Positions 19,401 through 28,300 of a stretch of 64,000 nucleotides of DNA are shown here, piece by piece. Below the pieces are notes generated by a model. It was given only the letters and a program-made list of their open reading frames with translations, had not been told where the DNA came from and searched no databases. Where the stretch lies: positions 186,001-250,000 of the forward strand of contig CAZEDM010000004.1 in assembly GCA_964511075.1 (NCBI GenBank), written 5' to 3'. Numbering within the stretch: the first letter of the stretch is position 1; each line of letters begins with the position of its first letter. Position numbers and translations under genes: made by a program. The DNA is from CAZEDM01 sp964511075 (GTDB lineage: Bacteria > Zixibacteria > MSB-5A5 > RBG-16-43-9).

Positions 19401-20810
19401 TACCCACATCACGCTCAACATGGTTTTATGAAAGCCATGCCACATCTGGAAGAGTTGGGCTGGAACTTCAAAGAAGAACTCATAAAAACCATACGCCAGA
19501 GACGTAACGATGGCGGCACACCCGAAACGACATACTACCAATACGACGGGCAAGGACTACGCATCCGTAAAATAACGGAAAATCAGGCCGATGCAGGTGA
19601 TACGCCTACCAAGAAAGAAGAACGGATTTACATAGGAGACTACGAACTCTATAAAAAACATAGTGGTACCCATGCAGGTTTACAGCGAATTAGCCTGAGT
19701 CTGAAGGACAAACAGCACTGTTTCGTGATGATTGAGACCCGAAACGATGTGGACGACGGTACGGAAAAGCATTTGGCATGTTATCAACTGCATAACCACT
19801 TAGGTTCGGCAATTTTAGAGCTGGACGGCACAAACGATGCAAAAGTAATTAGTTACGAAGAATACCACCCCTTTGGCACCACTGCCTACCAGGCTAAAAA
19901 CTCAGCCATAAAATCTGCTGCCAAACGCTATCGCTATACGGGCAAGGAGCGGGATGAAGAAAACGGGTTGTACTACCACGGGGCACGGTATTACGCTTCG
20001 TGGCTGGGAAGGTGGTGTAGTCCTGATCCAGAAGGTACTTTGGATAGCCACAACTTATATGTTTACGCAAACAGCAACCCTATTCTGTATACTGATCCAC
20101 TGGGTAAACAGATAATGGCGGGACCGGAGTCAAGAGTGCTTATGAAGATCGAGCTCAGAAAGATTATGAAATCAAAGAGCGAGAAACCAACTATCGAAGA
20201 AAGTGAAAGCTCTATTAACAAAAAATCCCGCGAGCTCATTGAGGACTTCCTGAGCAAGAGTAATGACGACCCCTGGATGGCATGGCGTATGTCAGCATTG
20301 GCAAGAATTCGTAATGACTATTCAGATAAAGTTGGTGCGAGAGCAGAGCACTATCTCTTACGGTATGCAATGGCAAGTGATGCTCTTCACAGTATGATTA
20401 GAAAGCAAAAGGAATTTGACAAGACATACCATAAGATACGAAGTCCTATGTGTACCATCGGCCTCTGTGAAAAAGATCCCGCCCTTATGGAGTGGGAGGA
20501 TCTCGGGTATGAGGAGGGCAAGAAACGTTTGCTGAAAAAGATTGAAGCAAACAAGGATGTCGAATTAGAGATAGAGCGAGAGAAGCGAGCAACTTGTTTC
20601 ATGCTCGAGACCACAAAAATGGCACTTGAGTTATTGGAGATAAAACCAAACTTGAAAGTGAAGATCCTACTAACTCTAGCTCGTAAGAAACTTGAACAAG
20701 ATGCATCTTCGTTGAATGCCCCTTGTGCACCTCCTGATGCATCAGATAAATGGCGTGAAGAAATGAATGAATTTTATAGTGATCCCTATGTGATAATGGG
20801 ACTTCCCTAG
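13488..20810 (+). CDS. Tc toxin TcB-TcC fusion protein (SpvB/RHS) with variable C-terminal cargo
   Basis: At 2440 residues this equals a TcB (about 1450) joined to a TcC (about 950). The N-terminal SpvB domain (about 25-370) has the diagnostic SLPKGGGAIKGIDEKFSVN and LTYNSGAGNGVFGSGW. FG-GAP/VCBS-like blades lie at about 480-680 (LDLNGDGKPEV, LADMSGDGLTDIVRI, LADVDGSGTTDI). The TcdB mid-region follows (about 700-1050), then YD/RHS repeats making the cocoon shell (about 1450-2200). The RHS core ends with YRYTGKERDEENGLYYHGAR (about 2148-2167) and TDPLG (2202-2206). The Arg-Asp and terminal Asp in these motifs match the self-cleaving aspartyl site known in TccC proteins. Cargo would be residues from about 2208 to 2440: mainly helical, highly charged, no family recognised. 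The protein is expected to encapsulate and deliver this toxin domain through a TcA pore. Base composition is A+T-richer than the flanking core genes. Confidence 0.93.
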   Translation: MNKEAENKKESSQFLKIDRGKTKSNAIEVPSISLPKGGGAIKGIDEKFSVNAVNGTASFSIPIPFSPARGASPQLSLTYNSGAGNGVFGSGWDIGLPSIKRKTDKELPKYLDIIDSDTYLFSEAEDLVAEFRKEANGTFSKDADDNYIINEKDSPDGLFTIRFYKPRIEGLFARIERWTHKTTGEIKWRVITKENVTTLFGWSAASRISNPKDANKIFEWLPEFVFDDKGNCSQYIYKKEDDAGFDNSVIHNRNRFENGKITYTNLYLEKVLYGNKTPYKNFNDPFPAETDYFFQTIFDYGEYNTNAPYDKINTWNFRKDAFSEYKAGFEIRTTRLCKRILIFHYFNELPGGSALVKSLNFEYDTSTEKCFTFLKSITIFGYIKKPDETYSHKNLPPLEFEYQGHDWNKDIKTIASEELIHAPIGLDESEYLFTDLFNEGLSGILTEQGWGWFYKHNLGNGKFEEAKLVSPKPSFAGVGSQLQLMDLDADGCKQLVNLNNEPKGYFELSDEEEWQAYRTFENLPNINMGDTNSRMLDLNGDGKPEVLITEEDHVFTWYESAGRKGFESAHKTVKHFDEEAGPHIVFADSKQTIFLADMSGDGLTDIVRIRNGEVCYWPNLGYGKFGEKVTMDNAPIFDHPDSFNPSYLRLADVDGSGTTDIIYLGENKFTCWTNLSGNVFSTTPFEIEAFPEIHDRARVVVTDFLGNGVACIVWSSRLSKDAPAPLRYIDLMNSKKPHIMVSYKNNLGKEVSFEYTPSTKFYIEDKLAGKAWVTKLHFPVHCISKTKTRDRISGYRFVSSYKYHHGYYDHAEKEFRGFGMVEQTDTEHFDHWVKGNANNIVDRELHQEPVVTKSWFHTGAFLSRENILNQFAREYWYEEMERLGFPVVNHEVPLPDARLISAPGLDAPIIDHLSAQEWREALRACKSMSLRSEVFAHDAPLSGATPDQIKKQLTPFSVATHNCIIELLQPKGQNKHAIFLVKESEAITYSYERNTEDPRIAHNLNIKLDEYGNVLESASVVYSRMIADISLPIETQEAQSKTLITYEQNKFTSNDIDTDNEYRLRLPSEVKTYELKGVSKTTPLYTVGDFGNILSSANDVPYHQTEANPTPGTSQKRLIEHMRNVYYKNDLSGALALHQLESKGLPFESYQLAYTPVLTDDIFGAKVNTALMLEGKFTHSEGDDNWWIGSGTTQFIEGTETAIDARNRFYVPISYTDPYGAKTKVRYYKDYFLFIEEIEDALGNRSKAESFNLRTLSPQRMKDANNNLSEAITDELGYVKAMAVFGKGNEADDLSGINEYTTAAEKTQIINFFNASDSVQLTNLGKNLLQHATARFLYDFEAYNASGKPVVVASIVREEHFQKNNNSPIQLSFEYSNGLGQVVMKKVQAEPGLANQVTVNPDDTYTISEIDTATLVPKQLRWIGNGRTVLNNKGNAVKQYEPYFSTTPRYEDLKELVETGVTPIIYYDALGRLIKTEMPDGTLSRTEFDSWKQAFYDPNDTILESSWYNNRTNRLIDAKLIEAGKDPGREKLAADKAAKHANTPNVQHFDTLGRPVLSIDHNKNLSTDADEFYRTKAKLDIEGNLRNVTDARGNVVMQYKYDMLGNKVYQNSMDAGQRWLLTNILGNPLRTWDERNHEFQYFYDILHRPTHSKVIGGDGAAPLDNVFDRVFYGETAPNPEPKNLKGRIVKHYDTGGLIETPEYDFKGQPLSTTRKLFKNYNYNNVANWIDANLVNDLETEEFTFFTETDALGRITKQTAPDGSIITPSYNEAGLLNAEIVKHPHLASPSAYIKDIDYNEKGQRNKIIYGNGVITKFDYDKETFRLLHLETKRQNNDPLQDLYYTYDPVSNITHIEDKNIPVAFFDNQKITGVSTNTYDALYRLVEATGRENNSALILDSKDNWIDAAFMHNINPGGPMAVRTYTQSYQYDAVGNILQMRHQAAGNNWTRDYNYQTANNRLISTQVGAHTYTYPHHAQHGFMKAMPHLEELGWNFKEELIKTIRQRRNDGGTPETTYYQYDGQGLRIRKITENQADAGDTPTKKEERIYIGDYELYKKHSGTHAGLQRISLSLKDKQHCFVMIETRNDVDDGTEKHLACYQLHNHLGSAILELDGTNDAKVISYEEYHPFGTTAYQAKNSAIKSAAKRYRYTGKERDEENGLYYHGARYYASWLGRWCSPDPEGTLDSHNLYVYANSNPILYTDPLGKQIMAGPESRVLMKIELRKIMKSKSEKPTIEESESSINKKSRELIEDFLSKSNDDPWMAWRMSALARIRNDYSDKVGARAEHYLLRYAMASDALHSMIRKQKEFDKTYHKIRSPMCTIGLCEKDPALMEWEDLGYEEGKKRLLKKIEANKDVELEIEREKRATCFMLETTKMALELLEIKPNLKVKILLTLARKKLEQDASSLNAPCAPPDASDKWREEMNEFYSDPYVIMGLP

Positions 20811-21095
20811 AATAATAATATATAAAATAGGGCATATATTGAAAAAGCAGTTGGTCATCCAGAGCTACAATGAGAAGTATTCAGGAAACATTGCTACTCT
20901 TAACAATCTATCACAATGATAAAGAGGATAAATGACGAGTAGTTTTTGCTTCTTGAATTCTGAAACTTGGAAAGAGTAAACTCATTTTTATTCTTGAGTT
21001 GGAACATAGCTTGTAAACGAAAAATGCACGAGAATCAGTTATGCCTTAGCATAAGTTATTATTCATTTCCTGATTAAAAGATGAAGGAGGTAATT
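20811..21095. other. Gap after the TcBC fusion gene
   Basis: Roughly 285 A+T-rich bases separate the TcBC stop from the next small gene. No gene, strong terminator or repeat was recognised. Confidence 0.4.
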
Positions 21096-21221
21096 ATGTT
21101 GCCATCTTTCACTACTATACTTGATACCACCAGAGAACTTGAAAGCCTTTTAAGCAAGATAAAAGACGAGCTGTCCGAGGTATCAGGCAAATTAGCCAAG
21201 GTGTTAGATGAATTTCGATAA
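21096..21221 (+). CDS. 41-residue coiled-coil miniprotein in the Tc locus
   Basis: The ATG at 21096 has one of the best ribosome-binding sites in the window (AAGGAGG, 5-bp spacing), and the frame runs 41 codons to TAA at 21219-21221. The product, which includes TTRELESLLSKIKDELSEV, has hydrophobic residues at heptad spacing and is probably one amphipathic helix or short coiled coil. It has no signal peptide or membrane segment. It ends 26 bp before the next gene, so the two are likely one transcription unit. Function unknown; a partner or regulator of the neighbouring membrane protein is possible. Confidence 0.6.
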   Translation: MLPSFTTILDTTRELESLLSKIKDELSEVSGKLAKVLDEFR

Positions 21222-21247
21222 ACGAAACAACATAAGGGAGTTTCTAT

Positions 21248-22279
21248 ATGAATGAAAATGATTGCAGACTTTGGCCCTTCAAGCCAAGAATAGGCATTTT
21301 CGTTTCTATAACATTGCTGGTGGGGCTTTTAATCATCACAAGCATTCTCCGGTATTTTACAGGGTGGCCCCCGGCAAGCTCAGATAGTTTGGTACTTGTC
21401 GGAATATTACTGGTAAGCCTGTTACCCATTGTTCTTGCCATTGTGGACATTCTGATTGAGCGGGGTGGTGTGGTAGAATATGGAAACATAAAAATTGATT
21501 TTTCTAAAGTGCAGAGACAGGGAGTTACAAGTATAACCGTTCCAGCCAATATCGGTGTTAGAGGTCAACCCGTAATCGACACTGGTACAGCGAATATTCT
21601 GGATGCACTCGGGCAGGCCATATCAAATTCAATTGTCATAATTGACCTTGAAGATGGGCAGGCATGGTGGGAGACAAGGTTATTAGTGCTATTGTCGGGT
21701 GCTCAGAGATTAGGATGCCCGGACAAGATTGTATTTGTTGCCACCAAATCAGGTAAGCCTCAATCCTTTATTGCTTGGGCAAATCCCTGTGATCTTTTTA
21801 AATGCTTGTTAAAAGCAAATCCCAAATATTTGCGGGCCTACTATGTGACAAAAGCGGTATCCAGTCAATGGGGATTAGTTGAGCCCCTCTACCCTGTACC
21901 ACCTCAAAATGTACAACTGCCTAATGCCTTACCATGGATGCAAGCCGAGGCTCAGCACAAAACGTGGATGGCATTTGATCAGAAAACTGGTTTACCCAAT
22001 GAATTATTTGAAGAACAAGTATTGCAAAATGAATTGGGAAGGGAGATAGAAAGCCAGGAAGGTGGTAAATTTATAACAATAACAAGTCTCCGTGAATTAT
22101 TCGAATCGGTTTTAAACAGGAATCATGTTGACCAGAATTGGCCAGTGGAAGAACAGATGAAAGGTTACTTTGAAGACGATGCTTCGGTCATTGCCATAAC
22201 AGAAAATGGCACATACTCATCTCTTGTTTCAAGGCTTGCAGTATTTAATGAAATGCTGAAGAATCTATCAGCTGTTTAA
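21248..22279 (+). CDS. Two-helix membrane protein with large cytoplasmic domain, between TcBC and TcA
   Basis: This 343-residue protein has two membrane helices near the N-terminus (about 14-37 and 49-72), then a soluble domain. The domain includes a beta-strand/helix segment around SNSIVIIDLEDGQAWWETR (about 131-149) and KIVFVATKSGKPQSFIAW (about 160-177), with an alternating alpha/beta look. An AAGGGAG site lies before the ATG. I recognise no family. Its position between the two Tc toxin genes, 26 bp after the miniprotein and 70 bp before TcA, suggests a part in toxin assembly, release or immunity. That is inference only. It has no holin-like size and no obvious lytic motif. Confidence 0.65.
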   Translation: MNENDCRLWPFKPRIGIFVSITLLVGLLIITSILRYFTGWPPASSDSLVLVGILLVSLLPIVLAIVDILIERGGVVEYGNIKIDFSKVQRQGVTSITVPANIGVRGQPVIDTGTANILDALGQAISNSIVIIDLEDGQAWWETRLLVLLSGAQRLGCPDKIVFVATKSGKPQSFIAWANPCDLFKCLLKANPKYLRAYYVTKAVSSQWGLVEPLYPVPPQNVQLPNALPWMQAEAQHKTWMAFDQKTGLPNELFEEQVLQNELGREIESQEGGKFITITSLRELFESVLNRNHVDQNWPVEEQMKGYFEDDASVIAITENGTYSSLVSRLAVFNEMLKNLSAV

Positions 22280-22349
22280 TATTTAACATTAATAACTTCA
22301 CGATGAAATTAAGAATTTAGAAATAACAACCATCAGAAAAGAGGAAATC

Positions 22350-25300
22350 ATGGCACAAAAAATCGAAGGTGAAAAAGAAAATCTCGTTCTCGGACGAGTG
22401 GTTGATAAGCTGAACCGCCCTTTAGCCGGTCTTATCGTGCAGGCATTCGACAGGGATATGCGCAGCGAAGAACTCTTAGGTGAAAGCATCACCAACAGAG
22501 AGGGTAAATACGAAATAATCTGGCTTCACAGCCAATTGAGCGGCAGGGGCAAAAAGGAAGCGGATATTATCATTAAGGTATTTACCCGTGAAAAGAAAAC
22601 CCTGCTCTTTGCCTCTGACATGGATGAGGTGCGTTTCAATGCCTCACCACGGGAAGAGATCAACATCACTATTGAAACGGCTATTAAGCCCGAAGTAGTG
22701 GAGTATGATTATATCCTGAAACAGGTGACTTATTTATCCGGTAAAGTAGCCATCACCAATTTGCAGGAAGATAAAGAACATCAGGATATCACCTTCCTCT
22801 CCAAAGAAGCGGAGATACCAGCTGAAAAAATAGAGCATCTCGTGGTAGCACACCGCCTGAGCGCATCATCCAAAATAGATGCTGCTTTTTTCTATGCCCT
22901 GCTCCGTAAAAATACGCTGCTGAAAAATGATTTTATTAAATCATTCCGTGCAAGATTAGTCATCGACATTAATTGCGACATACAGACGCTTTTGTATGAT
23001 GCAGCCTTAGCAGACCACAAAACTATTCAACAGGATGTGGAAGCTGCGGTAAAAGAGATGATCGTTTCCTCCGAAGTTTCCAAAGAATGGAAGCGAAATG
23101 TGGAGCTATTGGTTCAATATAAAAAGGAGGCAGAGGAATATTACGAAAACGAACATCCCCGAAAAGTGCTGAATATAATCGGCCATTTTGCATTGAAGGA
23201 TAAAATCAGCGAAATAGGTAAACTCTTTCAGGAAAACAAAAACGACCTGAATGCCTTCCTTAAAAAAATAACGGACGAGTCATTTTTTAAGACTGATGAA
23301 AAAGCCAAAGAAGCCCAAGTAACCATTGTCTTAGGAGAGTTATTGGGTTTTGACGAAGCAATCATATCACAGGTGAAGGAATCACAAAAACTCAAGACAC
23401 CGGAGGATGTAAAAAAACTGGCAGCCTTGAACAAAGCTGGATGGAAAGAAGTACTTACAAAGTCGGCAGAAAAAATCAACATTGCCGGTAAGCCCTTAGA
23501 TAAAAAGCTCATTGATCTGCACGCCTCTTCATTGGTTCGTAAAATGGAAAACGAATTTCCAACGGTTGCTTTTACCGCTCAATTGAAGCGCGAGAAGGAA
23601 CCCATTTTGAAAAACCAGAAGGAAATTACTGCCTTTTTAGACAAATACGAGGAGTTTGATTTACAGCACACCAAAATAGATCTTTTCCTGAAAAAGAAAA
23701 AGCTGGCTACCAAGAAAAACGAAGCCATGCGGGAAGAGTTGAAATCCGTTCAGCGTGTTTTTAAACTGGTTCCTCACTACGGCAAAACCAATGCCCTTCG
23801 AAAACAGAATATGCATTCGGCACAAAGCATAGCTGCTATAGGCAAAACCCGTTTTGTAAAAGAAATTGCTTCAAAAGCAGGTATCAAAGCCAAAGAAGCC
23901 GAAGATATTTTCAGAAGGGCGGAGCGCATAAATACAGCCGCCATGCTTATTGTCGGTGAATTGCAGGATACCATTCGGGCTGTAGATGTCCCTGCTTTAG
24001 AAATGAAGTCAACGGCAATGAAATTAGAAGCAGTTAGCAAAGATTTTCCTAACCTGAAATCTCTTTTCAAACTTACGGATCTATGTGCTTGTGAACACTG
24101 CCGCTCTGTGTATAGTCCCGCAGCCTATTTGGTGGAAATTCTACAGTTTCTGGATAACAGGGGTGTAGTTGATCTAACAATACCGCCTCCACCCCCTCCT
24201 GAAGTTCGTCCCACTTTAAAAGTTGCAAAAGATGAATTATTTAAACGAAGACCTGATTTGGGTGAAATCGATTTAAGTTGCGAAAACGCCAATACACCGG
24301 TACCTTATATTGACCTGGTTTGTGAACTATTAGAAAAAGCTGTTGTACCTGATGATGGAGTAGATTACACAGGAGCGCTCTCAGAAGGAGCGGATCCCTT
24401 AACGGGTAAAATTTCGAACGGTTTGCTTGTAGCACTAAAAACAGCTGATATGCCCGTTACAGAGCAGGCACAGATCTATCGTACTGAGGAGGACATAAAC
24501 TCACCCGAAACACCACCTTATAAGCCGCATTACTTAAGGGACAAAAAGGCAGTTTGCAAAATTATTCACAATGGTGGGGAAAATTATACCGTATTCCGCT
24601 TGCGCCAAACCTTATCCACCGCAGAAGAATTGGCGGCTGCACCGGAATATGTAAACCAGAAAGCATACGAAGAATTAAAAAAATCAAATTATGCCTTCAA
24701 GCTTCCATTCGATTTAAATCATACAGAAGCCAGAGCCTATTTCACCAGATTTGGTATTTCCAGGGCAAAACTAATGGAAGATTTTCAATCAGCAGGAAAT
24801 CCGTCTGCCCAAGCTATCGCTGCTGAGAAATTAGGATTGACAAATGCTGAAAGAGAATTGATTGTTACCCCTAAAGCCACTTTGGCTGACCAGCAATTGA
24901 TTTGGAATGCACCTGCTCAATGGGATACAGATCCTGTTGTTTATGGGAATGTTCTGGATTATATGAAAAGAGTGGATCATTTTCTTGACAAAACCGGCCT
25001 CAGCTACAAGGAGCTTGATTTGTTATTAACATTGCAATTTATTGATCCGGATAAGAAGCTTTTCATCAAACATCATTATGATGATCCTTCAGCTGAAGAT
25101 CCCACCATCTCATGTGATACTGCTAAAAAAGAGATAGCCAACCTAGATAAAGACGCCTTAGATCGCATCCATCGCTTTCTGCGTTTACAAAAGAAAACAG
25201 GCTGGAAGTTTGAGGTATTAGATGAGATCATTTGGCAAACGAGACTTGGTGGCAAAATACTGGATGATGCTTGTTTAATCAAGGCTGCTGGTTTATTAAA

Positions 25301-28300
25301 ACTTTCAGAGGAAACAGGTCTCAAGATCACTGAGCTGGTTGGTTTTTACGGAGAATTTCCATATAAAGAGTTAAAGGAAGATGGACCTACACCTCTTTAT
25401 CAGCAGATATTTTTGAACAAAGCCAAAAATGGTTTTATTGATCCAGGGTTATTACCTGAAAAAGTTGATGGTTCTCAATCGCTGAGCAATTTCAAAACTA
25501 GCCTATCGGTTTGCTTGCAATTATCCGAGCAGGATTTTGAGAAAATAACCAAAGCCAAAAACCTTACAACTTTTGGTTCACCTCCATTTGGTGTTAACAA
25601 TCCAAACAAATTCACTAATCTGAGTTATCTGTTTGCCGCTTCAAGGCTGATGAGGAAACTGAAGCTCAAAGCAGAAGATTTTGCTTTACTTATAGAGCTC
25701 ACGGGAATAGATATCCAGGATTCACCACAAGCGACATTGGATTTCATTGAAGCAGTGAGGACAGCCCAGAAATCTCCCTTAAAACTTGCTGATGTAAAGT
25801 TCATGCTGTGGCATAAAGCGGACAATCTTGCGGATCGGGAAATAAAAGATGAGAAGATCATCCAAATACTTCAAAAATTACAAGAGGATTATCAAAGTAA
25901 TTTTGATGCAAACAGGTCTCAATTTGATAAAAATTTGGCCGCGGAGGAACAGAAAGAGACATTGCAAAACGCCTTATCCAAACTGCAAGGCATCGGGGAA
26001 GAGGATGTGAAAACGTTTATCCGTATTCTCGACCGTGACTGGACTTTAGGTGAGGATGCAAAATATATTGTAACCAACAAATTAAATACGGTTCTCACAC
26101 CTGCCGAGATAGCCTCTATCAAGAATAAAATTGATGTTTTGGAGGCTGCCCCCGAATCCAATCACAGCGTTGAACAGAATGACTTGGTTGAAACGTTTGT
26201 ACAAACACTTGACCCCATCATAAATCTTGCCGGTTTAAGCTTCAACGAAAAAATGGATATCCTTCAAAATCTTCTTTCCTTATTAACTGAAGTTACCTCC
26301 GATGAAGTGACGATCTTGTTGAAATTTATTGAGTTCAACAGGATTCCAGCTTCATTTGCCAAAGACGATATGGTTCGCGATAAACTGGAGTTTATTGATA
26401 AAGCGAACAACACAATAAGACCTAATTTTGATGCAACTGATATCAAAACTGCCATAGATAATCTATGGGCAGCTCAAGTTTCAACCGTTAACGATAGACG
26501 TAAAGACCTTCTTAAGGCATTCCTTGATGCCATAGCCGTTTATCAATGTCATACAGGCAAACAATCCATTCTGGAACAGACAATTTCCTCAACTTTCAAA
26601 GCGGACTTAGAGTTAGTAAAAGTTGTTCTGAGATATACTCTGCTAAAGCAAACTACTCCCGGTAATGAGCTAATCAGCATACTACTACAAACAGATGATT
26701 TGATTGACAAGGTTAATGCAGTTCCTATTTTACCCACCATCACTGAAGTAGCATTTCCAAAGCAATTTCAGTCATTACGTTTGATGCACAAGTTGATTCC
26801 TTTAATTAATTCCTTTAAATTGGAAAGCTTTGAGATAGAGTGGTTCTTAAAGAAAAATAAAGACTTGGGTTGGTTTGAATGGGACAGCATTCCTTATGAT
26901 GGATCAGCAGGGCAGACACCGATAGATTACGCCAAATATGCTGCCTTTACGGAAATGATTGACTTGTCAAAGCAATTGACCCCTGTGTCCAATCCGGCAG
27001 ATGCAGAGCATCCGATTACTTTTTTCACCATTGTAGAAATACTGCTCTTAACCTACAGCGCTGCTACCCGAGTTCAATTTATGGATGCGCTTTCAATACT
27101 GACAGGATATAACAAAGAAGCTCTGGACGCCATTGATGCTCATCATTCATTCTCGGTACCTGATCTCAACAACTATAGAGATGCCAGGACATGGAAGCAC
27201 ATAACAGATTGTGCTGAACATTTAAGAAAATTAGGCTCAACTGTTGCTCAGGTTAAGGAATATATCAAACCGGTATTAGCAGGTACTGATGCAGATCTTC
27301 TGCGTACTGCACTTAAAGCACGATATGACGAAGATACCTGGCTGAACACACTCAAGGAAATCATGGATGCTATTCGCCCGCAAAAAAGAGATGCCCTGGT
27401 GGCTCATCTGCTGGCAGTGAATCCCGAAATGAAGGATGAAAATGACTTATATGATTATTTCTTAGTCGATGTTGAAATGGATGCCTGTATGCCTTCTTCC
27501 AGGATTGTACAGGCGCATGGAACCATCCAGCTTTTTGTACAGCGTTGCTTGATGGGCTTGGAACCGAAAGCGGCGGCCAACGTGGACAACGATAAGGGCT
27601 GGGAGCAGTGGAAGTGGATGAAAAATTATCGCGTATGGGAAGCCAACCGCAAGGTATTCTTATATCCCGAAAATTGGATCGAGGCAGAGCTTAGAGATGA
27701 CAAATCTTTCTTATTTGCAGAACTAGAAAATGAGTTGCTTCAAAACGAGCTTACTGAATTCACTGCTGAAGAAGCATTAATCAAATATCTTGAAAAATTA
27801 GACAAAATTGCGTTTCTCGAAGTGGTAGCGACCTGGTATCAGTCGGATATTAAGACTATGCATGTATTTGCCAGAACCAAGGGAGGCGACCCAGCCATTT
27901 ATTATTACAGAAGATTTGAACAAGAGAGATACTGGACACCCTGGGAAAAAGTGGAGCTGGATATCACAGGAGACCATCTTCTGGCATTTGTCCGTAACAA
28001 TCGTCTGAGTCTGGCATGGCCTGTTTTTAGTGAGGAGCCTGACTCAAACCAAGTATCCACTATTCCAGATAGCAGCCCTGGTAAAGAAGCTAATAACGAA
28101 AAACCAAAAAGAAAATTAAAAATACAGTTAGCCGTAAGCGAATTTGCCAATAAAAAATGGCAACCGAAGAAAGTGTCAAAGGACGGAATACTCACCCCTT
28201 CACAATCTACTCCGAAAGATGAATATCTCGAAAGAACCAAATATAATCTGATGTATTTCGAGCTCGGTCAACAGGTTTGGATTTTTAGCACAACTTTGGT

